Assembly (NCBI GenBank): GCA_014338405.1
Contig: JTDE01000287.1
Span: 97,394-161,393, forward strand
DNA from: Paragonimus skrjabini miyazakii
Taxonomy: Eukaryota > Platyhelminthes > Trematoda > Plagiorchiida > Troglotrematidae
Direction: 5' to 3'
DNA length: 64,000 nt
The first letter of the stretch is position 1. Every line of letters starts with the position of its first letter. The notes beneath the pieces are model-generated. The model had not been told where the DNA came from and did not search any database. It saw only the letters and a program-made list of their open reading frames with translations. Position numbers and translations under genes: made by a program. Shown piece by piece: positions 20,489 through 33,355 of the stretch.

Positions 20489-22639
20489 CGCGGATTACTG
20501 AGCTCGTAGTTCCGGTGCAGACCGAGGGATGTAACACAGTTGGCACAGGCCCTGAAATGTTATGTTCGTCCAGTTATGCACTAGGATCAGTTCGTGTGAA
20601 TGCTTGAATCTACATGTTACAGGTTTGAAAAGGAAAAGTGGGAGATAGCTACCATACATTTGATAACTGCAGAGGATGAAGGAAACACAGAGTGCATTCC
20701 TATCTCGTGACTAGTAGGTTTGTTGACCTTTATAGACTGTCTAATTGTTGGCAAGAAAATAAGCAGTTGATGGGGCTACCGGTAGTAACAGTCATGAGAA
20801 CAAGTTAACCGATTCGATCCAAAGCAAAATATGTTGAATATATTGTTAACTTATATAAAGTGTCATATGCTTGTTATATGGCATTTTCGCTCCTGTTTGT
20901 GTAATTTTAATACCCATCCATAGGAATGATTCCTTCGAACTGGTCCACACTCAAGAATACAATTCAGTAGGTTTACAAAATATGTACTACATTTCGTTTC
21001 GGGGTTTACGGAGATGATAAAAAATTTAAAGGTTTTTGGAAGCTATATACGTATGATTTAGCATTTGGTGACCTAGAAAAAATGATATGGGCAAATGATT
21101 TTACGCGCACAAGAAGTAATTATGAAAGGTTAGAAATATTATGGTTATGAACAAGAAAATGTCGAGATATTAAAGTGGAAAGAACACCTAACAAGAGTGT
21201 CACAAACTCTCCTCACCATGAGTGACAACAGTAGAAGATTGAGTGTAATTTCATTCCGCCTCAGTGATTCGCAGATGCGTGAGTCAATTTCACTTTGGAA
21301 CTCATCTACTAAACCAGCAAATTCCTTAAGATTGGATGCATTCGGAATCAAAACCGATGTTCACTGCAGGTCAAACAGTTCAATTGATAGTATGGCACTA
21401 GCGAGTTACTCCTGAGAGGGTTAATTGAGACTGGAACAGGAGAGCTCGAATTTGATAGACGGATCCGTGTAAGTTCTAGTTAAACCTCCCATGAAATGTG
21501 GATAATCCCAGCCAAGGTGATCTGACTGGTTCACATAGTAAATGCACTGTAATAATTCGGTTTCGTTGTAGCTTCTCGAAGGCGGTTTACTTTTGTTGTG
21601 ATCCAAGAAAGTGGATGGCACAAGGGTTGTTTATTCGACAAACCAACACATGGGTTAAGCATTCAAACAAGACCTGAAACAAAAACACTCATTTGCACGC
21701 AGTATTCGGCCCCAGACCTTTTCGGTTGCCACAGACGTCAATGCTCAGTTCCATTAAGTAGCAGGGACCACTATGAGCGATGCTGCACTCTGATTATCCT
21801 TCCTGCGGTTTGTACGATGTTAAAATATATGCTCCGGTCCTACTACTGAATTACCGTGGTATGAGTAGTATGTTACGATCGCTCAACTTCACTGCACTTT
21901 ATCAGATATGTGCAACTGGTTCTGATATTTAGCCTGACCTGTGGTCGACCATTAGAGTAGAAAAATCGATTCAATGAAGTGTCCTAAACAGCATACTGTA
22001 TGATATTCAAGGTAGCATGACAGCCTGTGGAAAACAAGACGGGATCTGAATTGAACGTCATACTTGCGATTAACGGTCACCTATCCGTACGACTGAGCCG
22101 CGGTGAGAGTATCCGTTTCACATACGTGTGCTACACTTGTAAAATTTTTTAAATGTTGTTGAACAGGCTTTAGCCACAATACGGAAATAATCTGCTGCTT
22201 TTGTCTATATTTTCATCTTTGGTGACAGAAAGGTGCCTGGTTGTAACGGAATTGTTAAATGTATAATGGTCATGAACAATTCGCTGTACCCTATGGTTTT
22301 ATTGAGCAACCGATGTCACGCTTCCGCCAAGTAACCCATGTCAAATGAGCTGATTGTTTGAGCAGTGAAGCTGTTCGTGTGTTTATAAAACTTCGCGTAC
22401 GCGATTAGAATTTACGATCTACATTGGTCGAGAGTAGTTGAACGTTCACCCCACCGGACATCATATGCCGAAATTAACAAAGGCTGAGCATACTAACAAG
22501 GTAATCAGGTAGTTACGTGGTCGTGAGCCTGAATATTTGTACCCAGTCAACTATCTGCTTATGACAAAGTATTGCAGTCTATGCCCAACTTGCATTAACA
22601 TTGTTGCTGGCTCCTCTGTTTAATCTCGATTTTACTTCA
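20489..22639 (-). other. Bestrophin intron 4, middle part
   Basis: No gene or repeat recognised. Short open frames near 21145-21415 lie on both strands and lack splice context. Confidence 0.45.
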
Positions 22640-23290
22640 ATTTGAACACTACTCAGATTTGATCACAGCTTTGCATTCGGATGAGTAGTTCAGTCAGTAA
22701 AAGGAAAGACTAAGCGTGATTCGGGCTTTTGTTAGAGTTCATCAGTAGTACATAACCATGATCGAAAAGAGAATAAACAGAACCGCCCTGTTCAATCCAG
22801 TCGATAACTCCGTGACCATGACCTGTTGATTGAATTAAAGTTACTATTTTCGTTAAACCAGCTGAGCAGGGATTGAATCTCTAATAGAAGACTTAGATTA
22901 GTTCAAAGTGGGCAGCATCCGCATTTGATCGCAGTTTTGATATTTACATACGCTTTTAGGCTAGTCCATTTCAAAAGAAAACATTAAACTCGAACTTCGC
23001 TCTTATTAAGAATAATCAGTAGTGCACATCCTTTTGTAAGCCGGAATTTGCATTCTGACTCTCGTGCCAGTGAGGCTAGGCTGTTGACCATAACACCAGT
23101 AACCTCATAATAGGCATGGGGGAATAATCTTATCCAGAAGTGTAACCACAAATCTGTGTGTTCAGTTTTGATGATTATTCCGAGAAAAAGAGAAACAAAC
23201 TTTGTTAGCTACAATCGATAACCCCGTGACCAGAAACTTCTCAGGTAGATTGAAGCCATTGACTTTATTGAACCAACTCAGCATACTCAT
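22640..23290 (-). repeat. Two degenerate SINE copies in tandem
   Basis: Two successive diverged copies (about 22640-22860 and 22880-23290) of the family seen at 26791. Each has the GTTAGAGTTCATCAGTAG or AAGAATAATCAGTAGTG block followed by the A/B-box region read on the minus strand. Each ends with a second tRNA-like block (TCGATAAC...CCGTGACC). Confidence 0.45.
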
Positions 23291-24667
23291 TTTACTAAAC
23301 ATTTGTTTCTTATACCTCTTGACTGTTTTCCTTCTAGGATATATATTGTCACTGGTATAGTGAACAGCTGCTGGGACGTCTATGTTGCCTGGCCAAGTTC
23401 ATATCCGGTTACAAATGTATGAGTGGACTCCACTTTTGTTAATATTTATTTCACTAGGATGATTTTTGTTTCCTTGTTTTTCCATACTAGAGGCAGCTCA
23501 AACCACAAGAGAAATTTTCGATATTGCATCAACACATGTGGTAGATTTCACTTCAGGGGTCCTTTGTGTTTAACAATTTCCGCTCATAAGCATGAAGCTA
23601 TTTTGAAATTACCATGGAAGAGCAAGTGACCAATTGCTCAGGCATATTGATACCACATTAAATTTGGCATAGTCAACCATTCCGTACATAGACTGTTTGT
23701 GCTCATCAATACGCGTAAGCCATAACATACATAGAACATAAATATTGGGCAATCCAAGTATAACTCGTTTCAATAATATGTTATGGTTATAGCCAGAAAA
23801 TACTAGCTACTCACTCGAGATAACTGTTTTACAGTTGGTAATATTCTCACCTGATATCACACTATCAACTCAATAACTAAAGCTTACTTATCAGTAACTA
23901 AAGCTTGGTCATAGCCAGTTTTAACACCACAACTTGCTTTTAGGTAGCACATATTCAATTCTCGGAGTTTCGTGTTTAGTTCAAAATGCCTACTCAAAAT
24001 TTTTCGTTGTCAGCTATCATGGGAACAAGCTTCTTATCAATTTTTCTCCCACGAACTATATCCTACCTGCTGTATTCAAGAACGACGGAAAATACCAGTA
24101 GTAAGCTTTCTTAGAGCAACCGATTCACGATACATTATGGAAAACTGTCAGTCCATACAACACGGACAGCCGCTGCCCGCATGTGTCATCGATCGCTTGA
24201 AGGTCAGAGCAACCTGATTGGCCAACTGCATGGCTCACTGGTATTCGATTGGACACAACACTAACCCACTTAGTGCAAGTCACTCGTGATGGGCCAACAT
24301 GTCATGATGATTTCATGGAAGTCTGTTTAAAGATTGATATCATGAAACGGCCAGTGAAAAAACTCTGCCTGGTGGCAGTCAATGAGCAATTTCCCCATAG
24401 TGTTTGGTCATACTGATTAGTCAGTGTGTCACGTACGGCAGGTATCTGCTAGTCTAATTTGGATTATACTGCAATCAATACACATTCTCGTTCTCACGTT
24501 GGAGCTATCTGATCAACTAGAGGCGCTAGTATTGTATATACTCATGTCTCGGTACTCAAAGTTCCCAAGTTATTAGCACAGTTGAGCAAAGTAGACCACG
24601 TAATCACTTAATATCGAGATTAATGAAATCCTTCTGCTGTTTTTAGATGGGAATCAGCGGTGCTTAC
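23291..24667 (-). other. Bestrophin intron 4, proximal part
   Basis: No gene recognised. The short plus-strand frames at 23423 and 23972 have no splice or family support. Confidence 0.45.
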
Positions 24668-25160
24668 GTGGATCGCGGTTGAAGGACAATAGATCCGCGC
24701 GCAAATTCGGATCATCCTCAGCCTGGAATGCATCTGGATACGGAAACCCACCCTCCGTGGTCGCCAACGGAGCCACAAATGGGGTGCAAGGTGTGATAGG
24801 CTCTGAAGACACTGGTACGGACAAGTCGTGACGTGCAGATGGTTGCAAGAATGACCTGCTCTGATTGGTTTTAAACGCCTCTGTTGCGTCAATGGACCAG
24901 GGATGACACGTATTGCGACTGATTTTCTGTTTGTGCGGCTTACCAGCTTTGTGTTTCGCCCGTGAAGATTTACGCAGAGATCCAGCGTTTGCGTCGGCGT
25001 TGACGTCGACAGTTGAGTCGTCTTCTTCCGAGTATGAAAATCGAGTAGCGATTTGGTCGGATATCAGTCGCATCATAAGGATCCACGACAGATTCAGGTA
25101 ACGCATGATGGTCACGCGAATCTTTCGTGCTCCCAGTTCGTCACGTCCGTTGATACTAGA
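24668..25160 (-). CDS. Bestrophin exon 4, with long hydrophilic insert
   Basis: 493 nt, phase 0 at its start and one base over at its end. The acceptor is TCTTTCACACTCTCCAG and the donor is C|GTAAGC. It encodes residues 113-276. It opens with S-S-I-N-G-R-D-E-L-G-A-R and M-R-Y-L-N-L-S-W-I-L-M-M-R-L-I-S, matching the bestrophin E-G-K-D-E-Q-G-R ... R-Y-A-N-L ... R-S-V-S region of the cytosolic domain. After R-F (residue 153) the family normally goes straight into the next helix. Here about 123 residues (154-276), rich in Asp, Glu, Ser, Lys and Pro, come first. The last codon is completed by exon 5, where the family alignment resumes. Confidence 0.92.
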
Positions 25161-25806
25161 CTGGAGAGTGTGAAAGACGCATATTGTTTTTGTGTCAAGT
25201 TCTCTTTCGCCAACTATAAAACGGTAGGGTGTACACCGCCGCATTAAAATTACTCAAGACGTTAGCTCATTGAAAGCATGTTTGGGAGATTACGAGAAAA
25301 AAATGTTTCTTCGCTTCAAAACAGGTTCATAACGCTTTATGGAATGGCCAGAACCCCATCTAGTTTTGACCACTGGATGCAATCATTTGCGATGAACGAC
25401 ACGAGATTAGGCCAGGACAACTGGTACTGGTACCAGTAAGTAGTCAGGTATTTAGTTAATTTCAAGTTGAACATCGCTCACATTTACTCGACCCAATGAA
25501 AATGTGACGTGTGTGTGTGATATTTCAATACACATTACTTCTCACATAAAACAAACTTGTTAATATAAGACTTAAAAAGTAAGGAAGTACAGCTTGAATA
25601 AAACAGTAATAATGATAGTAGCGAGCACTTTAGGGTTTTGACTGCTATCACTTAAACATCACGGAAGGTTGATCACTGTCCGCGCGTCCAAAATGATTTT
25701 CTTAGCCGGTCCACTTCCAAAAGAAGCATAAAATTAGAGTTATCTCTTGTTAGGACACATCGATGGTATATAAACGTACTTAAATAGAAAATGAACACCT
25801 ACTGCA
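25161..25806 (-). other. Bestrophin intron 3, distal end
   Basis: Non-coding. A weak SINE-like remnant lies at about 25660-25760 (CCACTTCCAAAAGAAGCATA block). Confidence 0.45.
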
Positions 25807-25894
25807 ATGTGTGCTGAGAGATCAGTACTCAATGATCTTCAGGTTAGTGAACAAATATGTGTGATGCTAAGAGGAAAGACTCACCGCAAAATAC
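25807..25894 (+). CDS. Second nested candidate gene, exon 1
   Basis: The ATG at 25807 opens 29 codons plus one base, ending at a strong GTAAGT donor (25895). The product is mainly helical and hydrophilic (L-N-D-L-Q-V-S-E-Q-I, then R-G-K-T-H-R-K-I). Joining to 26100 restores a Gln codon and the frame. It is on the plus strand inside bestrophin intron 3. An upstream exon is possible, and the ATG is only the first in frame. No family recognised. Confidence 0.35.
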
Positions 25895-26099
25895 GTAAGT
25901 CAAGTTACCTAATACAGAGAAATGAACACGTCAGCAAAAGAACGCAAATACCCAATTATATAAAATCTAGCCGCTGTGAGACTAAGCTCTATCCATAATC
26001 CCATCTCTGTCCCGTTCTCATCTCCATTGCGGTTCCGGTAAAACTATTCGATGAATTCAATCATAAGCATGAACGCCACTAGCGTTTTTGCTCTCCAAG

Positions 26100-26350
26100 A
26101 ATCATTAAAATGTGTTAGTTGGATAGGCAGTACTAACGAAATACTTACCTTTCTAAGTAGTTGTGCTTATTACATGGATACACTACTGCATGTCCTGGAA
26201 AAAGTTAATTATGAACAACCTGAGTGTGCAAGTCGACCCCCGGGTTGCCATATCGCCTTCAGGTACAAGGTTCGCCGATCGCCCAGATATCAGATGTCCA
26301 GAGGAAGTGATATGTACCATCATCAAGTCAACCTTTCACTTGTCGGATAG
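26100..26350 (+). CDS. Second nested candidate gene, exon 2
   Basis: A pyrimidine-rich acceptor (GTTTTTGCTCTCCAAG) is followed by 2 bases and an open frame to a stop at 26348-26350. It encodes S-L-K-C-V-S-W-I-G-S-T-N-E-I-L-T-F-L-S and M-D-T-L-L-H-V-L-E-K-V-N-Y-E. A possible 39-nt mini-intron (about 26225-26263, GTGTGC...TTCAG) would preserve the frame and join N-Y-E-Q-P-E to Y-K-V-R-R-S-P-R-Y. Function unknown; the model rests on phase agreement with 25807-25894. Confidence 0.35.
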
Positions 26351-26790
26351 ATTACCGACGTTGAAAACATGACAGTGTTCTTTTGTCTAACAGTATAGTT
26401 CGTTTTTGCTGCGTCTACATCATTTCAAACAAATAAATCAACTTTGAACGGAGAAGGATTTAGCGCTGTGGTGGGAGCACTTGAGAGCGCCAGATAATGA
26501 AGATATTGTTGAAATATGTGATGACCATATATTTGTGTAGCGGGTTGTATATGTACACAGTAAGTGGACCGCGAAAATCCAGACAGCTTGTTTTCTACTC
26601 GTGGTTCAACAAGCGGACTAAGCCAACCGAAACAAACAAGAGCCTGGCCTGAATTGCATAATTCTTGTGCAAACCGAACTGACTAATGTGACCGTGCAAC
26701 CGAGGGCAAAAAACGTGTTCAATGTGACTATTGAGCGGACGAATTAGAACGAATGGTCTGCATTTTCCTGTACTACTATGTACATCTAAT

Positions 26791-27062
26791 ATAGATTGAA
26801 CATCACCCTCAGTTGATCACAACTGTCGCATTCCCATAGACTGTTCACTCGACCCCTTTCGAAAAGAAGCACTAAACTCGAGTTTCGCTTTCGTTAGAGT
26901 TCATCAGTAATGCATATCCTTGTCACGGCCGGGACTGAAATTCCGGCCACGCTTCCATCAGGTAACCATGTTAACCACTGCACCAGTGACCTCACATTAG
27001 GCACGACCGAGGTATTATATGGGAACGTTCAACCACTTTTGTTACTACTCATCAGTAATCAG
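26791..27062 (-). repeat. tRNA-like SINE copy (left of a head-to-head pair)
   Basis: Read on the minus strand: GGTCACTGGTGCAGTGGTTA (A-box-like), then a degenerate B box in GGAATTTCAGTCCCGGCC, then a body ending in the TCGAAAGGGGTCGAGTGAAC and CACAACTGATC tail. This is the best-preserved copy in the window. Confidence 0.6.
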
Positions 27063-27171
27063 AATACCGCTCAACAAGTTAATGATTCCTGTTAGTTCAA
27101 CTTGAAGTGAAGTCTTAATTGAGAGGACACCGACTGAAGTTAACAGGACGGTTACTGTGTCTCCTCTCTGG

Positions 27172-27432
27172 GCGATCGGGCAACCTGATCATTACTCACA
27201 AACTAAAGTAGTTGAGCGTTCACATATGATACCTCGGTCGGAATTTCAGGCCCGGCCGTGACAAGGATATGCATTGCCGACGAGCTCTAACGAAGGCGAA
27301 ACTCAAGTTTAGTGCTTCTTTTCGAAAAGGGTCGAGTGAACAGTCTATAGGAATGTGACAGTTGTGATCAATTGTAGGTGATGTTCAGCTTGAACTTAAC
27401 CAAATCCTCTACTACTCATCAGTATATCTAAT
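27172..27432 (+). repeat. tRNA-like SINE copy (right of the pair)
   Basis: Inverted copy of 26791-27062 about 110 bp away. It shares CGGAATTTCAGGCCCGGCCG, TAGTGCTTCTTTTCGAAAAG and TGAACAGTCTATAGG. It lacks the A-box block. The pair can fold back on itself. Confidence 0.6.
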
Positions 27433-28039
27433 ATTTTAATCCGTTATATGAAGCTGTCTGGGTTACAGGTCCGATACTGGAGCCAGCTCTCATTCGTATT
27501 GAGTTGGTTTTACCGTTGTTCGGCTTACAAAACCACATTGAATTCAAACAAATTTAAGTCCGTCGTTTGAATTAGAAAGCGAGATAGGGAAGTGCAGGTA
27601 ATGTACATACTGAAGGACACACAATGGGAAGTTCGTGTAGCTCATTTCGTTTGGTGTTTTATCACGTTATCTCTCGGCATCGATCAATATGTGCAAGGCG
27701 CTCATTAGGGAGGAACAATCAATAATAGTTCAAGGTATCTCCTTAGTTGGAACAACAGCGACTTACGGCCCAAATCAGAATTGAACCTTGGCTTTGTATT
27801 AAAACTTGAGGTGGCAACCTAGTGAGCGGTAGTCAGTTGTGAAACAACGGTTCTGTGTGGTAGGATGGATACCTCGTATTCTGTGACCCTAGTGCTGCCC
27901 TCTAAACGACACAGAAACAGTTTGACCTTACGCATAACGATAATATTTTCAAAAAAAAACACCATGATACACAAAAGGTACTAAGAAGCTTTTGGATGCA
28001 AAGTTAGGATTTTCCAATAAATTTTATTATCCACTATTG

Positions 28040-28200
28040 ATAAGTTACTGATGAGTAATCTGGGATTTCGTCAAATTGAAGTTGAGCATTGCCCAGAATT
28101 GATTGCAGCTGTGGCATTCCTACTGGAATGTCTATGGAAATGCGACAGCTGCAATTAACTGTGGGTGATGTTCACCTTGATATTAACAAGTTGTTCTCAA
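28040..28200. repeat. Inverted SINE-tail hairpin
   Basis: Arms near 28075-28130 and 28140-28200 are inverted copies of the SINE tail. They include a 17-bp stem with one mismatch (ATTGCAGCTGTGGCATT against AATGCGACAGCTGCAAT). Confidence 0.55.
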
Positions 28201-31200
28201 AGTAAACTATAACACCGTTTCCTGGTTGTTCCAACTGGTGTAACAGGCCATTAGGTTTGACACAATTTTACCCACCGGTTCACTTCGTAAATTGAGTACA
28301 GAATTCACGTACAACAGAACTTTTCCAGAGACTCTAGACCTTACTATGATCACTTTCAGAGATTTCTCTCGACCCTTTATGAGACGTCAGCAAATGCTTG
28401 CTTCTGTCCAAACCAACAGTAAGCGGATGATAGGTTTTAGTCCATTATATAGAGAATTGCAACACTGATAGTCGGATTTCAGTGTTTGTTCGACCTTCAC
28501 GCAAGTTGTGGTGAGAATCACGATTGAGCAGGCTTAAAAACTGGTTACTTATCCAACTAGCCAACCAGTGACCTAATACAACTTTGAAACCTTAGCTTCA
28601 TGAGTCTAGTTCTTCTATTTCGTCTCTTAGAGACCAACTGTAACATCTATGAATAGCATGTAGTCTAAATGCGTGCGACGAGAACTATTTGCATAGTTCG
28701 CACCTGGATCATCGGTCCATATCGGGATGACCATCTGTTTCTGCAGGTAGAAAACTATAGACGGGTGTTGTAAAATGCTCTATTTGTTGAAGTGAATGGT
28801 GCTCATTCGACCAATGACAGAGACAACCACGACGTACAAAAGTGCTTGCGGTAACAAAATATGTCCGTTCCAGTAACAAACTAACATACGATGGCAACAG
28901 CCTATTAAAACAACTTTCTGTCTTTTCTCTTTTTCCGTTCACTTCCAATCCTCCCCTGTTTGACGAAATAATAATTTACGTTTAATTGGGTTATTGCGTG
29001 TACCTTCGTAACTACTTTTCCAGGAGGATGTGCTTTATCGATAGTCAGTTCAAGGAGTTCCGCAATTAACGGATTAGCTTTATGCCTTTATGGACATAAG
29101 TTCTAGTACGATAATTATTTAAACCCGAATGCGAAATGGTATCGAATTTTTTGAGACACTTTGTAGGTGGAGACATTCGCCTGCCTAATAACCACACATA
29201 TTTGGACACAACCATAACGAAAGGTCATATTTAAGGAATTTTCGTTAACTTAAAGTTTAAAATAACCTTTTAATTCCCACTGACTGCTGAAAACATTGTT
29301 GGCTACAATCGTTAAAGTGTTTTATCACGAGTTTTCCATAACTATTCTACTGAACGAAATGCCAAAGTGACCACAAAAATGTATAACGCACTTGGCAAAA
29401 ATCACTAGAGTGAAGCCTTCCGTTTTGTTTCAGAACTTCAGCATACTGTTTACACGTGATTCTGATAGACATTTCATAACAACACTAATAATGTAGTTCT
29501 ACTAAACTTGACTAGCCTTTCTCAGTTTCTGTACAATTGTGGAACCAATGATTTCCTGCTGTTCTTACTTAGACTGTGGTCCAGACTGCAAGCTGGTCAT
29601 TTAAACATTTTAGCTCAATGTCTTTGACGTGTAGAGTGTGCGAAACAATGATTGATAGAGTTTCGAAGTAGCCATTTTGGTTATGTGCGTTATTGCACAA
29701 TATCTTATTGAATGTATACACAGCTTAGATTAACACGCTTATTGGACTTTACACAGCAAAACACATTGTTGAAAATTTTCAATTGTGCATCGGGACTCGG
29801 CGGTTGTGTAAGACATTGCTAATATTTTAAATACTAAACCTAGGTTAGCATCTCCCCTTTGGAAGAGAGGTTTGGCAAGAGACCTGTATGTTATGGATTC
29901 AATCAATAGACTGATGAATCCAATCAATTTTACAGATGAGAGGACAGTATCGGATACTGACCATACACCTGCTGTATCAATGTGTCTAATTTTGATTTTT
30001 TTTACTTCTTTGGCACAAACAAATGCAGTGAAGATGAACGATCACACTATACTGCTCGAATGACAGGAGCACGTATTAAATTATTGAGGTAACCGGCGGA
30101 AGATACAAGAAAGAACATTAGAGTACATTCTGGCAGGAAATAGTGTTTTGTGTACATGAACTTGATATTGGCAACAGTGGCGTCCTAGAACTCTGTTATG
30201 TGCAAATGAGTGTTTTTGGTTTTGGTAGTGTTGTAGCATATGCGCCATGTTTTGATTTCCTGAGTAAACAAGTCTTTCTTCATCCGCGTTCTTGGCTCAA
30301 CATTTGTTTTTTTCCAAAGAGTATACTGCAAGCAAACAGATCATGTGATACTGTTTTTGGGTTACATTCCTGTGATTTGTTCACACAGTATCACGTATCC
30401 AGCTTTACAGTGTAGAACAGAAGTACTGTGCACGGAAGTCAGAGCTCAGCAACATAAACAGAAGGGGTGTGCATTATATCTTCGAGTAAGTGGATTATCG
30501 GGAAAGGATGAAACGTGAAAAGGACGATCACCAAAGTAATGGTTATCTCAGAACGAAGTGTGTTTGAGCAAACCTAAGGATTATTTGTCAACGAGACCTT
30601 CATATCGAGGACATCCTCAACTTTGGAAGAGCTGGGTCATCGAAAGTTCCGATTAACCTCACAACCAACGGTGTAATTATGTGTGGTTTATAAGACGATT
30701 GATAAACTGAACCCACGAGACTAACAGTATTACGCAAAGCTCTTCGGTTACGATATGACAGATGGAATGCATGGAAGGAAGGTAGTGTGGAACATGCCTC
30801 TCCCAACCGATAGTCTTATTTGATAAAATATACGTAATAATGTATGATGATTCGTCTAATGCATCGCAAATCAAGAAAAAAGCGTCACCGTAACTTTAAA
30901 AAATTTCTCTGATGGGGGTCAGACGAGAGCGTCAATCCATTGTATACGTGTGCACAATGTTCTATGGACTCTTCAAGTCAGACGGTTGTAATTGCGGACA
31001 TTCATGGAAAATGGATCGATGGGGGTAATCCAACAACCAATCAGAAGTGTAATTCAAGAAATGCGGTACATGAACTGAAACAATTTTGTTCACACAAAAG
31101 AGAACAGTATGCTGTCAATTCTGACAAATAAATCCACATTTCGGGAAACGGAAAAAAATAATAAATATACAAGACTAACACTGAAAGGTCAATTCGTATT

Positions 31201-33355
31201 ATCTGGCCAGATGAAACATTCAAATGTTATCAACGTGCACGCCATCGACAACATTCTACCTATGAGCTGGATTGACTGAACTGTACCACCGGACTTCGTT
31301 TCTCATGTGTTCAACAAATTCATTTATGGACAGAATGCTGGGTTTAATTAAACCGTCAATTTCAAAACAACTTGCAAAACAATCGGTAATTCTGGTTTCT
31401 TAATAACGTTTCATTTCTGCTGACACAGTAGTATTTCCAGACTAGTCGAATCACTAGCAAATATGTTGGTATTTAAAGCAAGCTATATGCAAAAAACTAC
31501 GAAAGCAAAGAAGTAGATGGTCAAGGCTGAAGTGTGTATAGACAGAGGATTGCATTTGGTTCGAATTGCTAGGCGCAGTAAATCTAATCTTGTGAACGGC
31601 GAAAAACAGAGAGGAAATTGATATAGTCAGTTAGAGAAGTTGATCAGAGAGGCAGGTGGTTTTAAGGATTGTAGCTAAAAGAATGAGTCACGTTCCTTTA
31701 AAAATTTCACCTAATCCAGACATTATTACAATTCAGTTTAATCAATCCAAGGCCAACCGTCATGTGTAGCAGAGTTCGGACTAGTCAATTATATTTACAG
31801 CACATTTGGCCTTCGTACTTTGGTGACTTCTGTAACTGTATTTCTGTGTAATTTAAGACCGTTGTCTAATTGCCTCAGAATTTTCAAAGGAGTTTCGTAA
31901 CTTACTTCTAATGCTTGACCAGCGATTGTGAAACCCTTCATCATGGTCTGTTAGTGTGATTTATTCTAACCGGAACCTAGGTGTCACTCAGTCATCTGCT
32001 TTTAAAATGCTTTTTTCGTTCAAGTCCTAAAGGAGAGCCACTAAGATTCTTTCTTTGAATGGAATAACAGTAAGAAAGTTAAATGTGTCCATAGTTCTGT
32101 GACCGACGATGTTCATAAGACTTTGTCTTACCTTATGGATCATATTGCCAAGAAATGGTAGCTGGTAACTATTCTAGTTGATTTGGCAGTCTAATCAACT
32201 ACTGTATTGTAAAGCCGATATTGTTTTGTAATCACTAATTTGTCGTCTACAGGATGCCTGCAAACAGTTGATAGTTCTTCACATCATCAATTACTCTTCA
32301 GATTATTCCACGTAAATATTTCTGAAAACATGGGATAGTGAAGACCCCATAACTAGTTTCTTTTCTCCAATAAGTAATCTTGAATTGTAAACGAAGTAGT
32401 TCATATCTGACATAACGACAACTAAACTGTCACGTGATCAGTATTCAAATTAATCCTATCTCTCAGAGTAATACGAAGTAAGTTGCGTGGTTATTTTAAT
32501 GCTACTTCCTGGGACATGTTAGTAAATAGTGGTGTAACATCAAAAACAACGAGGATTTTATCCTGTCAGAAGAGACCGATTCTATGTACAGTTTTATAGG
32601 AGCTCGTGCACAAGCATGAACCAAATCAAGTCAGTGTAATGAACACTATGAAGGTCTTAAAAGTAAAACATTCTGCGATTGTAAATAGTAAATCTGAACA
32701 CAAATCAAACATTGGGGGTCATATACAGTTAACTACCAAACAAGAAGATGGTTTCCTATGGAATTGTAGGTTGATAACGGATAGGACAGTTCATGTGAGA
32801 GAGATGTGTAAATGTCTGACAATTCATATTTTCAGAAACGTGATTGGCAGCTTTTATCTCATCTCATAATTCGGGGTAGAGAAATGTCAACGGTAGAGAA
32901 AGTTGATTTGCCATTTGTCACTTAGTTGGGGATGGGTGATCTACTACTGGGCAGAACATCGACACATTTTCTGTTGACATACTTTTAACCTTTGTAGGGG
33001 AGAGGAATAACCGTTTTTGAGTAAACATAAACGATGCTGAACACTATCAAGTTTGAGTACATAACGCCGGCTGGAAGATGTGAAGATTTCCAAATAGTAT
33101 TTTATTGCTTCGACATACGCTAAGAACAGGGACTAGTACAGTAGCAAAAATCTCAGTAGGCACATACGTCCAAAAGTTATTCTCAGTAACATATTTATGG
33201 GTAAGTATTATGGTATTATGGCATTAATGGAAGTCTGATCTATGCACATAAGGAAAAGATCATTAAACCGAGCTTGGTTGTTTACTAAGTGGAAGAACAC
33301 TGGCTGAATCAGCCAAAATATAATGTTCAAACGCTGGCACTTTTCTCAAAAGAAT
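28201..33355 (-). other. Bestrophin intron 3, central part
   Basis: Five kilobases in which I recognise no gene. Short frames at 28709-28948, 29739-30063, 30143-30415 and 32606-32869 lack splice signals, domain motifs or codon bias. Confidence 0.45.
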
